Of a DNA stretch of 64,000 nt, positions 13,552 through 25,200 are shown piece after piece. The position numbers and the translations under genes are program-made. Every line of letters begins with the position of its first letter. The first letter of the stretch is position 1. Origin of the DNA: Nemania diffusa (taxonomy: Eukaryota > Ascomycota > Sordariomycetes > Xylariales > Xylariaceae); assembly GCA_038501195.1 (NCBI GenBank), contig JBBPUQ010000002.1, forward strand, positions 1,178,001-1,242,000, given 5' to 3'. The notes beneath the pieces were generated by a model. It saw only the letters and a list, made by a program, of their open reading frames with translations, had not been told where the DNA came from and did no database searches.

Positions 13552-14373
13552 CAGTACCTAGAGCCCCCCCCCGGCTACCTGGCCACCCCCCCCTAATCGG
13601 CCATTTTTCTCACCAAAACTCACTAACTTCAAACGGCTATAATAAATCAACAAAAATACCTATAAAGGTCTAGTAAAAAGATTTATATAGATAATTACTT
13701 AGTATTTCGGCTTTTTGAACTTGTTTGCTAGTTAGCCGTTATTTATAGTATAATATTTGAAGAAATATGAATTTACATACAAAAATATACGTGAAAGATT
13801 TTTCGCTTAAATAATTAATAAAAAATCGGAAAAACTTCGGAAAAACTTCGGACTTTATTTATTTATATTTTAAAATAAATATAAAGCTAAAAATACGTTT
13901 TTTGTTTTATTATTATATTTTATTATTAAGTTTTATAAAATATATTAAAAATACTATAAAAAAATTACTATTATAAAATAAAGTTTATTTTTTTTATTTT
14001 TTAAAACAAACGCTAATAATACAAACTAAAGTATTTTAAGTAAAATATTATTATATAAACTTAAAAATAAAGTTTTATATTTATCCGACATTTTTCCGAT
14101 TTTTAATTAATTATTTAAGTAGAAATTTTTCAACATATATTTTTGTATGTAAATTTATATTCTATTAAATATACAGCTATATAAAGCGGGGAACTTGTTA
14201 AAATTTTCAAAATATCAAAATATTAAGTAATTATCTATATAATCCTTTTTACTAGGCCTTAATAGGTATTTTTGTTGATTTATTATAGCCTGTTGAAGTT
14301 AGTGAGTTTTGGTGGGAAACGTGGCCGATTAGGGGGGGGTGGCCAGCTTGGCGGGGGGGGGCTCTACCTACTG
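13552..14373. mobile_element. Tc1/mariner-type MITE with ~300-bp inverted repeats
   Basis: The two ends are imperfect inverted copies. Each starts CAGTA, continues TAGAGCC plus a C-run, a TGGCCAC and a CCCTAATCGGCC block, and stays alignable for about 300 bp (left 13552-13851, right about 14085-14373). TA dinucleotides flank both ends (13550-13551 and 14374-14375), the target duplication of Tc1/mariner/pogo elements. The interior of roughly 235 bp is nearly pure A+T and has no transposase frame, so the element is non-autonomous; the whole unit could fold into a giant hairpin. The arms differ largely by C/T and G/A changes, compatible with RIP. The left arm has a tandem aaaaacttcgg duplication at about 13831-13851. 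Confidence 0.85.
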
Positions 14374-15082
14374 TAACACTTCCTTACATAGGTACCTAAG
14401 TTATCTATCTAGAGATAGGCCCCACGTCCCCTCATTCGCTCCGAGTCATTCATCCATTGATTCGTGCAATTCATTCATTCATTCATCCATCTATTCATCC
14501 ACCCGGTTTTGTGTCTCTCCTTTTTTTAGCATCCCTTAGACTAGGAAGAGAAGACTAGGCAGGGAATTCTTGCGATACATAAATTATACGCCGACGACAT
14601 ATAATAAAAAACCCTTACAACGCTTACTGCCTGCAACACGAGCAAGCAAGCCAAGCCAAGCCAAGCTCACGTTGTCGTTGCCCAATTCCTTTGGTCGCGC
14701 GCATTGCATTGTCGTCCCATTCCCCGGCGACAGCATTCATTCATTCATTCTTCAGCTTTCCTAACTGCCCGCGCACCGCTGGACGCTGGACGCTGGACTG
14801 GACGCTGGACGCTGCTGGACGTGTCTCACGTTGGAAGATCCCACCCCGCCAGGCTCGTTGGTTGGTCAGGTCAGCGTCGGGTGCAACGCTCTAGTCGCAG
14901 TCGTCAGACCTGCTCGAGCACAGCCCCCTTCACCTTGTCTGCAGACCCTGCGCCACCACCCCCGTCAGGCAGATTTGGCGCTGATTTGGCTGTCAACCTT
15001 GCGACAGATATCCCGACCTACATTTCTAAAGACGGAAACAGAAACAGAACCTGAACCAGCCCAACCTTCACATCCTCCCCCG
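14374..15082 (+). promoter_or_regulatory. Promoter/5' leader of crz1 with short tandem repeats
   Basis: No gene lies between the MITE and the crz1 ATG. The stretch holds clustered simple repeats: ATTC/ATCC units at about 14468-14500, CCAAG units at 14642-14667, ATTC units at 14733-14750 and GCTGGAC units at 14779-14820. The reading frame of crz1 exon 1 is open back to 14831, but no in-frame ATG precedes 15083. Confidence 0.55.
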
Positions 15083-17303
15083 ATGGATCTACAACCTGCC
15101 CAGTGCGCGACGCCGGCACGCGGCCGGTCGCCGTCCGCGGGGCACCAGCAGCAGCCTCCTCATATAAGAAATAGTCACTCGCCTTCGCCTCATCCCTATC
15201 AGTCCCCAGACGCCTCTATCGGCCTCGGTATCGGCCTCGACCCCTCCTCATCTACCAACCCTCAGTTCACCCACGACAGCTTCACCAACGACTACAGCGC
15301 CGGCGACAATCGCTTCCTGAACACTTCGCAGTCGCAGGTTTTCCCGCAGCAAGGCGCCGCCGATTCGATACCCTTCGACCCAAACCAGGACTTTGCTCAG
15401 ACCCAGGCCGGCTTTTCACAAGCCCTGCTGACTGGCGACTTCACCACCGGCGGCGACTTCTCCTTGTTCCCACCACCTTCACAACCCGATCAATTCAGCT
15501 CGACGCAATTGTTTGGCGATATACCTCAGAACAGCCCTTCGATTCTTAATCCGAATGACCTAGCCAATATGACCTCTCCGCAGACACATCACTCCCCCAC
15601 CCCGCCTCATCTACTGAAGCTAGAGCCGGGGTCAGCACATCACCAAGTTCCATATAACCAACAGCAGTTCTCTTCTCCGCCCGGCCACTCTAGACATACT
15701 TCGCTGGGCCCAGAAGCTGCGTTATTGCCTCGTCAACTGGACTGGACTCAGGCCCAGTTCCAAGGACATCGAAGATCACCTTCCGACTTCTCTGAAGTAT
15801 CTTCCAATGCAGCGTCGCCAAATTTAACAGCCCATGATGGATTCGATCATCCCGAACACGGCCATTCCCCGATGCAACGCCCTCAAGACAGCTTCTACGA
15901 CGGTGTTATAGGTTTAAATAACTTCAGCATATCAGATCCCAATCGCAACAGCCGTAGTCCATCACATAGTCCCCATATATCCCCGCGCATACTCCCCGAG
16001 ATGCCCGATAATAGCCAGCTGAATCAACCGATGATGCTAAGTGCGGGATATCAAAGTGGTCCCTCGGTTAGCTATTCCATGCAACCAGAAGAATTTCCAC
16101 CACTACCACAAGAGATCCCTATGGAACAACAGATGCCCCAGGGGTTAGCACCACCCCCCTCGATCAATATTGATTACGCTCCCAACGCCAAGCAGAACAC
16201 GTTCGACCCGCCAAAACCGCGTATGGATGAGAGTTCTCTGACTCCCCCCGATAGAGGTAGGGTCGCCGTGAACCTAGGTGGCCTTAGATTATGTGACTAA
16301 CCCTTGTGTAGGACGACCTAGATCGCGGCCACGCGCAGCTACAGATTCATTGTACAGCAGTGGCGGTGGTAATTCACGACCCCAGACTCCAGGGAGCCTC
16401 TCGCCCCATTTAGGTGCCGACCTTGCCAACCGCAATCGATCAGGGTCCGAGTCGTCGTCGAGATCTCTTTCGCCGTTGGCCCCAGGCGATAGATCCGGCA
16501 GCGCTAATGCAGCCTCAAGGAGACGGGTGTCGATGTCGTCAGTGCCTAACAACGTGATTGCGCTACGACTAGCAGACCCTGAATACCAGGCTGCCCAAGA
16601 CAACGGAAGCACTAAGAGGATCCAGAAACACCCCGCCACATTCCAGTGCACGCTGTGCCCGAAGCGATTCACTCGCGCATACAATCTCCGCTCGCATCTA
16701 CGCACCCACACAGATGAACGCCCTTTCGTATGTACGGTCTGTGGTAAAGCCTTCGCCCGTCAGCATGATCGTAAACGTCACGAAGGGTTACATACGGGCG
16801 AGAAGAAATTCGTGTGCAAGGGCGAATTGAAGGCCGGCGGGCAATGGGGCTGTGGCAGAAGGTTTGCCCGAGCTGACGCGTTGGGACGTCATTTCCGGTC
16901 CGAAGCAGGGCGGATATGCATAAAGCCCCTGTTAGACGAAGAGATGATAGAACGACAGCGCGTCTGGCAGGAGCAGCACATGCAAATGGCAGCCGCGCAA
17001 AACATGGCCCAGCAACAAGCCATGATGGATCCCGGCGTCTACCCAGGCATGGACACCGGCGCGTATGGCCTACCGGCTGCGCTGCTGGCGCAGTACCCCG
17101 CGCTCGCGCAGATGAACTGGAGCCAGAACGACATGGGCAACGTGGAAGACGAGCTCAGCGGACGCTCGAGTTTCGACGCGTCCGACTACGACGACGGCGA
17201 GGAGACGGGCTATGTAAGCGGGCCGGGAACAGGGTTCGGCGAGGGCGGAGGCGGGCAAAACTTTGGGGAAATGGGCTACGCTAGCGATTACGGCGGGCGT
17301 TGA
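15083..17303 (+). CDS. crz1: Crz1/CrzA calcineurin-responsive C2H2 transcription factor
   Basis: Exons 15083-16256 and 16312-17303 join over a 55-nt intron (branch GTGACTAAC) to give 721 residues. The N-terminal half is Gln/Ser/Pro-rich and disordered. Near residue 359 lies PSINID, which fits the PxIxIT-type calcineurin-docking motif in the place where Crz1 orthologs carry it. The C2H2 array runs from about residue 501 to 595: FQCTLC...HLRTH, FVCTVC...HEGLH, and a third, atypical finger with a long loop (KFVCKGELK...WGCGRRF...HFRSE), the arrangement typical of Crz1. The tail is Gln/Met-rich and acidic. By family, it is dephosphorylated by calcineurin on Ca2+ influx, enters the nucleus and activates calcium, cation and cell-wall stress genes. 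The start is the first in-frame ATG; its -3 base is C, so translation initiation may be leaky. Confidence 0.95.
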
Positions 17304-18589
17304 TCCCCATTTCGCGCCGTCATCCTTCCCCCCAATTTTCTCGTTTCACGACGACGACGATGACCTGTATGTTCGTTTTTTTAGCGGTTTGGAGTTATTC
17401 GCGGGACAATGTATAGCCTACTATATTGGACGGTTGTGTTGTCACCGGTCCAGGGAACCAGGGGCATCTATGTATGAAGTTCATTTGCTCACGATTGTGT
17501 TCACCTTTAGACGGCAAGTTAGATACCACTTATGGCCTTATGGAGTTATATATCTTAGATTATTCCGATCCCCCTATCTATTTTAGTAGATCGGTCGCTG
17601 CCCTTATACAAGTTCATCCGGAACTTTAATCAACATTTCTTAGAGCAGTGCCTTGGTGGTTAGAGTTGTTGTGCTACTGAGCTAAGCCACTTATGTGTCT
17701 AAACTTTCCCAACCTACCCAAGTATGCATGAATACGGAAGTAGCAAAGCTATGAATACATCATAGTGCTGTAAAATGGTGAAACTTTGTTGTCCACTTAA
17801 ACTGTAGTGGGCACATACAGTAGTAACACCAACCACACTAAGGCCCTATCTGACCATATCACCAACCAAAATATCGACAAGGAATCTATCTGGGCGAAAC
17901 GTGTAGAGATTCGTAGAATGATCAAGCCGAGGCACGAAGTCATCAAATTACAAATGCAGTGGTGTCGTGAATATGATTCCTTCTCAACCGATGCTTGGTA
18001 ATCATCGCCGAATGTAAGGGAGAGACTGTAGATTATTCCGACCATAGATGCTTAGCAAGCTAACCCTAATTAAGCAACGTAAAAAAAAAACTGAAGGTTG
18101 CAGTTGCTGTAAAAATACAAACAAAATACTAAGATGAAAAAAATTGTATAATATAATATCGGATGTGTTGGATTAGGTATATACCGCCCTAGAAATAAAC
18201 CAATAATTGACCGGTCGCGGCAATGTTTTGGTGCAGTGACATGATGATCTATCTCCTCGAGTAGTACGAAAACGTCAATTTTGATCCACATCATGACCTG
18301 GCTATATTAACCCGGCGCCATGGGCCCTCTTATACGAACCAAGAGGAGGGGTTTCACCGCAGCAGATGCAACCATATATGGTGCTCTTCGCATTCCTATT
18401 CTTTTCTCTAAACTATATACGGCTGGTTCCCTCCATTAGACAAAGCTGCTCGTCCAAATCCGAGCTCGTCTCATTTTCATTCTTCTTTCCAGGAAGAAAG
18501 TTCACCCCGCAGTGAACATCCAAAGGCGAAAGACCAACCCCACAAGGTACTATTAACGCTCGAGAGACCAGGGAGCTCGACGGGAAACC
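17304..18589. other. Intergenic between crz1 and MDR gene
   Basis: This holds the crz1 3' UTR and the upstream region of the next gene. Frames at 17263-17629 and 17797-18294 are short and feature-free. A CT-rich tract and a tatatac word at about 18413 precede the MDR ATG. Confidence 0.5.
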
Positions 18590-20010
18590 ATGGCCTCGGG
18601 AAAAGCGATCGTCATCGTCGGGAAAGGCAAGGTGGAGATCCAGGAGCTGCCTCTGCCTAAGCTCAACCCCGGCTACGTGCTCGCCAAGGTGCGCGCCGTG
18701 GGCCTCAACCCGACCGACTGGAAGAGCATCGACAACATCGAGCCGGAGCGCGTGGGCACCCGCTCGGGGTGCGATTACGTCGCCGAGATCATCCAGCTCG
18801 GCCCGGGCTTGACGAAGGACTGCAAGAAGGGCGACAGGATCGCCGGCTTTTCTTTTGGCGGGTGAGTTTTTTTCTTCTTATTTTAGCTGAGATTTCCTCT
18901 TGGCTTTTATTACTATACTAGGACACTTGATTCTTCCCTAATTGCTTCTCATGCAAAAGAATGAGGGGTGTGGTTCGATCGTGAAACGAAGAGCTCTAGT
19001 GTGACCGGAGCTTATTAATCCCATATGACCGAGAGCGCAAGGTCGCTGATTTACAATTATATAGAAGCCAAAAGACGCCTGACAATGGCGCGTTTGGCGA
19101 ATACGTAGCCGCGAAAGAGCATGCGTTCCTCAAGGTGCCCGACAACGTTAGCGACGAAGAGGCCGCGACATTCGGCGTCTCCGTGACCACAGTGGTACGT
19201 TATTTTCCCAAATGACTGCGTGATGATACCTGCACAAGAGAAGGAAACAAAAAAGTGAAAGTAAAAGAGTGCGAAAAAAAGATGATAAGCGAAGGGGAAG
19301 AGGAAAAAGAAAATAGAAGAAAACTAACCACTCTGCTCGCACAGGGCCAAGGCCTCTACAAAACCCTCAAGCTCCCCCTCCCCAACGCCCCCGCCACGAC
19401 CCCCTTCCCAGTCCTCATCTACGGCGGCAGCACAGCCACCGGCCTCTACGGCATCAAATACGCCAAAGCCTCCGGCCTAACCGTGATCGCCACCGCCTCC
19501 CCACACAACTTCGAGCTCGTCAAAGCCGCCGGCGCCGACCACGTCTTCGACTACCGCTCGCCCACCGTCGGCGCCGACATCCGCGCCCTGACCGCCAACA
19601 AGCTGAAGTACGCCTGGGACTGCACCGGCTTCGGCGGCGCCATCAGCGCCGCGGCCCTCAGCGACAATGAAGAAGGGGGAAAGCCCAAGTTCTCGGCCAT
19701 CATCCCCGTCAAGCGCGAGGTCTTCGACGAGCTGAACCCGGTCGTGGACGGCCCGCACTTCACGCTGGGGTACGACGCCTTCGGCGACGAGTACGTGCGC
19801 TTCGGCAAGGCGTACACGCCCGACCCGGGCGAGGTGGCCTTCGCGCGCATGTTCTGGGCGCTCACGCAGGGCTTGCTCGAGAGTGGGAAGCTCAGGCCGC
19901 TGAGGCCGGAGGTCAATCGCTTTGGGAAGGGGCTGGAGGGGGTGATTTTGGGGCTGGATGAGTTGAGGAATGATAGGGTTAGTGGGACGAAGTTGGTTTA
20001 TACTCTGTAG
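18590..20010 (+). CDS. MDR-family oxidoreductase, enoyl-reductase/ToxD-like
   Basis: Three exons (18590-18861, 19065-19194, 19345-20010) with introns of 203 and 150 nt give 355 residues. The N-terminal GroES-like domain shows GLNPTDWK, GCDYVAEI and GDRIAGF. The nucleotide-binding domain carries the YGGSTATGLYGI Rossmann motif after exon 3 begins, followed by ATASPHNFELVKAAGAD. The catalytic and structural zinc ligands of classic alcohol dehydrogenases are absent, which places it in the zinc-free MDR group with trans-acting enoyl reductases (LovC) and ToxD-like proteins. It is expected to reduce a C=C bond with NADPH in the cytosol. No PKS or NRPS lies within the window, so a secondary-metabolite role is only a possibility. 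The ATG sits in a good context (AACC ATGG). The intron 2 acceptor is preceded by a perfect CTAAC branch. Confidence 0.9.
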
Positions 20011-20288
20011 GGGGGTGAGATGGGGTTGCGTGTTTGTTTGTTGATGCGGCGTGGTGTGGCACAGCGCGACGGATGTGTGCAGAAATGTTTATGGAATTCG
20101 ATTATGATATGGCAGCATTATTGAGCCGATTATTCGACTTCGTTATTCACATGTGGTTGATACATTATCATATGCCAGGAGCCGCACTCTCAGCGACCTG
20201 TCATGTTTCCTTTCCTAACCTCATTTCCATCCTCCACCCCCTTTAACTATCACTTCCTCTCCTACACCCCTTCACCTCACCTCCCCAT

Positions 20289-20772
20289 TCACTCATGCAC
20301 CCGCGCCCTATCACTAAGCGACTGGTGATGCCGTCCATCAGGCGGCATGTCAACCCGCTTCCGCTTATGCACCTCGCCGAACCGCGGCTTGAAGTCCTCG
20401 GGGTGTTCGTGCTCGGGGTGCACGTACTTATGGTGTGTCCCTTCGTCCCGCGCGCGCTTGTCTGCTGCTGGATCTAGGTTCGGCGCCCGCGACGCTGATG
20501 CTGTCGAGCTTGTGGGCTTGGGGCGCGCGGGCATCATGAAGTAGGCCATGGCCGGGATGGCTACGAGGCCAGCGATGAGGCTGCCGGGGCGTTAGCTGTG
20601 GAGATTAGGTGAGAGGTAGGTATGTATGCGAGAAGATATGCACTGACAGTGGGCGGTTGTTTTGGAGGCCTTTTGGTAAGGTTGGGCGCTGTGTAGCGTA
20701 GGTTCGCTGCGCGAGCCCCTTGCGCGGTGCTACGCGAGCGGACGATCCGACATGCGTGTTTGACGAGAACAT
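20289..20772 (-). CDS. Small putative mitochondrial single-pass membrane protein
   Basis: Exon 1 (20648-20772) and exon 2 (20289-20580) join across a 67-nt intron (donor GTCAGT, branch CTAAC, acceptor CAG) to encode 138 residues. The first ~41 residues are rich in Arg, Ser, Ala and hydroxylated residues with no acid, ending near QRTYATQR, a classic mitochondrial targeting pattern. A hydrophobic segment follows at the junction (LIAGLVAIPAMAYFMM, about residues 42-57), then a polar, His/Pro/Arg-rich tail containing HPEHEHPEDF and GEVHKRKRVD. I do not recognise a named family; short proteins of this build are common, unannotated mitochondrial inner-membrane proteins in ascomycetes. It is convergent with the MDR gene, 278 bp apart. 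An exon-2-only reading (86 codons from an internal Met) would miss the targeting sequence. Confidence 0.75.
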
Positions 20773-21298
20773 GTTTGCTGTTACTTCAGCCCTGTAATTT
20801 GGGTATATTTTGGTGATACCTGGAGGATTTTTTCCCCTGCTGTCATTATGCGGATCATGATCTTATAAATTGTTGTGCGAGCTTGTATGGCGGCGCTTGT
20901 ATTGCACAAAGGCGTGAGACAATGACACTATGACCGATCTATGACGCCTCAAGTCTCCGAGTCATGGGTATTCTCCCGCGCAGACCGCGCTACGAGATTC
21001 GAAATTGGAATAGGCCCTTCACGCATCGGCTTTATAATTTTTGTTGGTATGTAAGATTACTTAAACTAAGTCGATGACGATGAGAAGTGACAGATTGCCC
21101 GAGACATCACTTACTCTCCTCACAACTGTCCTTCCCGTACATCGTCTATGGCAATACTCAAGTCATATAATATAGTACAATCTGTGGTATTCCTTCATTA
21201 CTATTTTAACCCAATCAGGTCCCCAAGACATGACAAATCAGAAAAACAGCAGTACTCCCACCCAGTAAGATCAGTAGTATGTGTATGTGAGTGTGTGG
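20773..21298. other. Intergenic, nothing recognised
   Basis: This is the upstream region of the small mitochondrial protein gene and the 3' flank of the next minus-strand gene. A short GT-rich run precedes 21298. No RNA gene or ORF is supported. Confidence 0.5.
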
Positions 21299-22176
21299 TT
21301 ATAAGCTCAACGTAGAGTAGAGATTAGCCGTGTAGATCCGGTACTCGTCGAATTCCGTAAGAGTCGCACCAATGACCGATTTGCACAGGTGTTTGCAGAG
21401 TCTGCGATTGGCGCCTCGGTGAAGATACTGCGACAAGACCGAGATGAGCGGTATCTCGATCTCGCACTCGCACACGATCTCCCACGCCGGCTCCGAGTCC
21501 GACTCAGCGTCCGTATCAGCATCGCTCCGCGCGTCCCAACTGCTCGCCCTCTTCTCGCGCAGGTCAGGTTCATCACCATTCCCCCTTCCCCTTCACTACC
21601 AACCCCCTCTCCCCCCTCATCGTCCCCGGCGATAGACCCCTTCTCCGTGTCCCCGTCCCAAATATCGCCGCCCCCAACCCCATCACCCCGTGCTCGTCCC
21701 GGACTAGCCCCGGAGCCGTAGGCCCGCCCGGTCGCGCGCTCGACGACGGTGAAAGAGCCCCGCGTGACGACGCCGCCCGACACGCACTGCCGGAAGCGGA
21801 TCCCGCCCGCGGTCTTGCACCCGATGGCGAGGTAGCGCTTGAGGCGCGAGAAGTACGGCACGAGGTACGGCACCCAGTAGACGTCCTCCCAGACGTCGCA
21901 GACCCACCAACGGCGGTCATCGTCGTCGGCGTCGTGCGGGGACGACGACGACGCCACTAGGCCGTCGCCGCCACAGCGGTCCTGCCGGAAGAAGGGGTCC
22001 CCGTTGATCACGGCGAGGTCCCGGCGGCTGATGGGCCACGGCTTGGGGTGGTAGTCGATGATGTAGTGGTGGTTGTCGAGCAGCGGCTCGAACGTCTGCA
22101 GCGTCGCCACGACGTGCGCGGGCGACACCGGTCGGGGGATGGGCACTTGCACCCGGATGCGCTGGCGCTTCGGCAT
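21299..22176 (-). CDS. DUF7053-like protein, internal intron not resolved
   Basis: The frame from the first ATG (22176) begins MPKRQRIRVQVPIPRPVS and continues with VVATLQTFEPLLDNHHYIIDYHP, DVWEDVYWVPYLVPYFSR and SGGVVTRGSFTVVER, resembling the START/SRPBCC-like fungal DUF7053 proteins I remember. The C-terminal part (EPAWEIVCECEIEIPL to the stop at 21299) lies in a different frame. A Gly/Asp/Glu-rich linker between them (about 21560-21740) must therefore contain an intron. A good CTGAC branch lies at about 21567-21571 with AG acceptors just after it. A donor GTTGGT about 50 nt upstream restores the frame, but it is weak. The extension to 22239 starts at TTG and is not used. Function is unknown; it may bind a lipid or hydrophobic ligand if the fold assignment holds. 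Confidence 0.65.
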
Positions 22177-22239
22177 TGCTGGCTGGCGGTGGGAGCTGGC
22201 GTTGGCGTTGGCGCCGTCCGGATCTCGCGGGGGTATCAA

Positions 22240-25200
22240 CTCTAGTGGGCCTGGCCCGAATTGCGTTCTTTATACCGGCGCTGCTGCTGCGTCGGTCGGT
22301 AATTGGCGCTGCTGCCTGATTACGGAGGCCTCGTGTTTGTGGCTTCTGGAAGGATGCACATGGGCAAATGCTAGCCCCCTACTCATTCATGTGCGACAGG
22401 ACAAAAGGAATAAAGAAAAAAAAACATAAATCCTGCTTTCATGGAGTTGGTATGGCTCCTTTTAAAGCTACTTAGGCATCATGTCCATCCGTGGCTCACA
22501 GCCTATCCCAGTTGACCTGATGTCCCTTAGCTTCGCATCCCGGCCAATTGCAGTTCGCTGATGCTGACCAAAACACGGTTTTGGTTGCCTACCTGTGTGG
22601 CTCGGCACAGCTTATACCAAAATGGTATGAATAGCGTTGGAGGTAACCTGTTGACTCGACAATTTTCCCTGCCTCCATTTTCGTCGTGCGCGTCTTGTTT
22701 TCGGCATCTTCTTGGCATTGGTGATTTATCATGTTGGACGACGGAGATTGGGTGTTACCTAATCATGCATTTTTGATCAGGGCATCTAAAATAGCCTATC
22801 GGGTTTATTGGTATTTGCAGCCATAGCAGAAAATAAAACGGTAACATCTGATCTGCACAGGCAGTTTTTGGGCCTCCCTCATGTTAGGTGCGTTCCTTAA
22901 GCTTCAGAGCTGTCCTCCGTCACTTAGTATAAAATAAACTACGAGCCATCATCGCGGTTTTATGTCAAATACCTCTCTAATCTTACGCCAAAAGCAGAAC
23001 ATTATAATTATTATCATGCAGAGGGGAAGGCGTAGCGAGTCCCAGGTCATCACTGATTTGACTCTCAGCCAATGAGCTCTGACCGACATATCGACGGTGT
23101 GCTCTTGAGTATGGAGCCTAGAATCGAATGTAAGTTACGCCTCATCGTCCGACTTTTGAATAATTTGGCTCTCAAGTTTATGAACTCGTTTAGAATTCTT
23201 AATAACTTGAATGGTTCATTCCCGGTGCTCAAGATCATTAGTTTATGTACTTTCCCATCTCATATGACAAGAGACCACGGTCCTAAGTAAAGTTTTGAAC
23301 CACCACCGGGTTGATTTCCAGTAGGTAGCTAGAGGCTATGAGTTGAGCACTAGTTTTCATACCTTATCATAATCATTAACTTCTCAAATAGCTTGAACCG
23401 AAATCAATCTTGCGACAATTGCAAGAGGGCAATGTAAGAGACGAGAGAGGTTTATCTTGTAGTACACCTTTCTACAGATCTCCTAGCTTGGTTTCTGATG
23501 CCAGGACATGATATAGTCTAGTGTCCAGACAGCAGATAAGTGAGTCGCAAGAGATGAAGAGTTGACGAGACTATGGCTCCTATATCACACTGTTAGAATG
23601 ACTAAAGCTATGTCTCAACTAGCTAGTAGCAAAACTCATAGACGTATTCGACGGCTCCGTGGATCACTAACCTATGAGATGAAGGTGAAAGCAAGACACT
23701 GTCATCATAAGTCATAATCCTCTACCAGTAGTCATCTTGGGACTCTTGAGGTAGATCGTCCACCGCCTCAGACTAGTGATTAGATCAAAACAACCTGTTT
23801 CGTAGTGTAAACAAATCTCCTGCGTGACTCAGCTGCCCCGCTTAGGTATATTGTACGTAGGAGGCAATGCAGCGAAGATAATCTGTAGACTGGTGGTCAT
23901 CATGGTTCAATCGGGATCGCTCCTACGTAATAGATGTCAAGGATAACATCCCTTACTGGGCACGCATGGGTCAAAGATTCGATCGCATCTGCGTGGGTCC
24001 TAACCGTCATGTTGATGCCGACCCACGAGAACATAAAGGAACGAGTAATATAGCAGACAATTGGTGCTAAATGCACAGGTCTTGCTCTTTTGTATATAGA
24101 TGATACAGCAATTCCAACTTTCTATCTGCAGTGGCGGTTTAGGAACTTGATGCAAGTAAATACGCAGCGGAAGAACCAGGAATGAGTGTGGGCCGGGAGG
24201 GTGTCACATTGCGATGCCGGCAATACGGCCGTGAATTATGCGTCAACACTCCTGCGGCTGCTGATACTTGACCAGGCAAAGCAACGGAGTCCAATAAAGA
24301 TCGAGCCCGGAGAAAATTTGCGCGATGGCAAACCAATAGTCAACCAAATCCTCTTCCCTCCTCAGGCTATTGGAGACAGAGCTATTGCGCCGTTGCGCGT
24401 CGATTGGGTGTGAATCTCACCTGCTTTGGTTGGAAGAGTCGATGCGTGTGTCATGAAGCGGTGAAGCCCTCGCGATGCCGTTTTGGGCGGGACGAATGCG
24501 GGATCACGCATGGGAGATCCGCGTGTTCTGTTGGACCATTCCACTTTTCATCTAGGCTCTGATTATTCTCTGGCGATTTTGCTCAAAACAGAATGCAATA
24601 TGAACGCGCAGGCGGAGAGAGGTGCGTCAATTGAGATACATTAGCTGCCGCTGATGCAGGTTACACCTACGTATACTGTAGTTAGTTAGTATATCCGCAT
24701 GGCGAGAGGACGTGGAAACCAGTGACTCTCTCGACGCATCAGCAATTGCGTGTGTCCGGCAAGGCAGTACCGTGGTCGACGGTCACACCTACAGCACGCA
24801 GTACGCAGTTAGTGCCGGCGATACTCGTCATAATAAGCGAACTACTAGATTGTTACAGTAGGCGACCATGCTTAAGATATCTCTCGACAGGTACCGCACT
24901 CCATAGAATCGTCTGCTATGCGTTAGTGCGATGGGTCCCAACGACGTGGATGGAGACCTGACACGACGGACAAGGAGCAGATACCGAGCTAATCGGTGCA
25001 TGGCTGCCCATTTGTCATGTATAGATACCTGTTCACGATGCACCAGTGCGTGAGAGCGCCAATAGATGAGCTGAGCCGCCTCCCGAGGTGGATGAGGCAA
25101 GGTCACAAGGATTGTGGTTAAACGGGGGACATAAGTAGGTGGTACCAGAGTCGCGTCGCAGGCTGCAGACACTTACTTGTCTGTTTGTTTGTTATGATCT

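Noticed and set aside
14831..15082. In-frame extension upstream of crz1 ATG
   Set aside because: It begins at TTG and reads through repeat-rich leader; the first ATG is 15083.
17641..17695. tRNA-like words (TAGCTCAG on the minus strand)
   Set aside because: No T arm, acceptor pairing or terminator could be found.
18590..20010. Secondary-metabolite cluster around the enoyl-reductase-like gene
   Set aside because: No PKS, NRPS, terpene synthase or cluster regulator appears nearby; crz1 and housekeeping genes are the neighbours.
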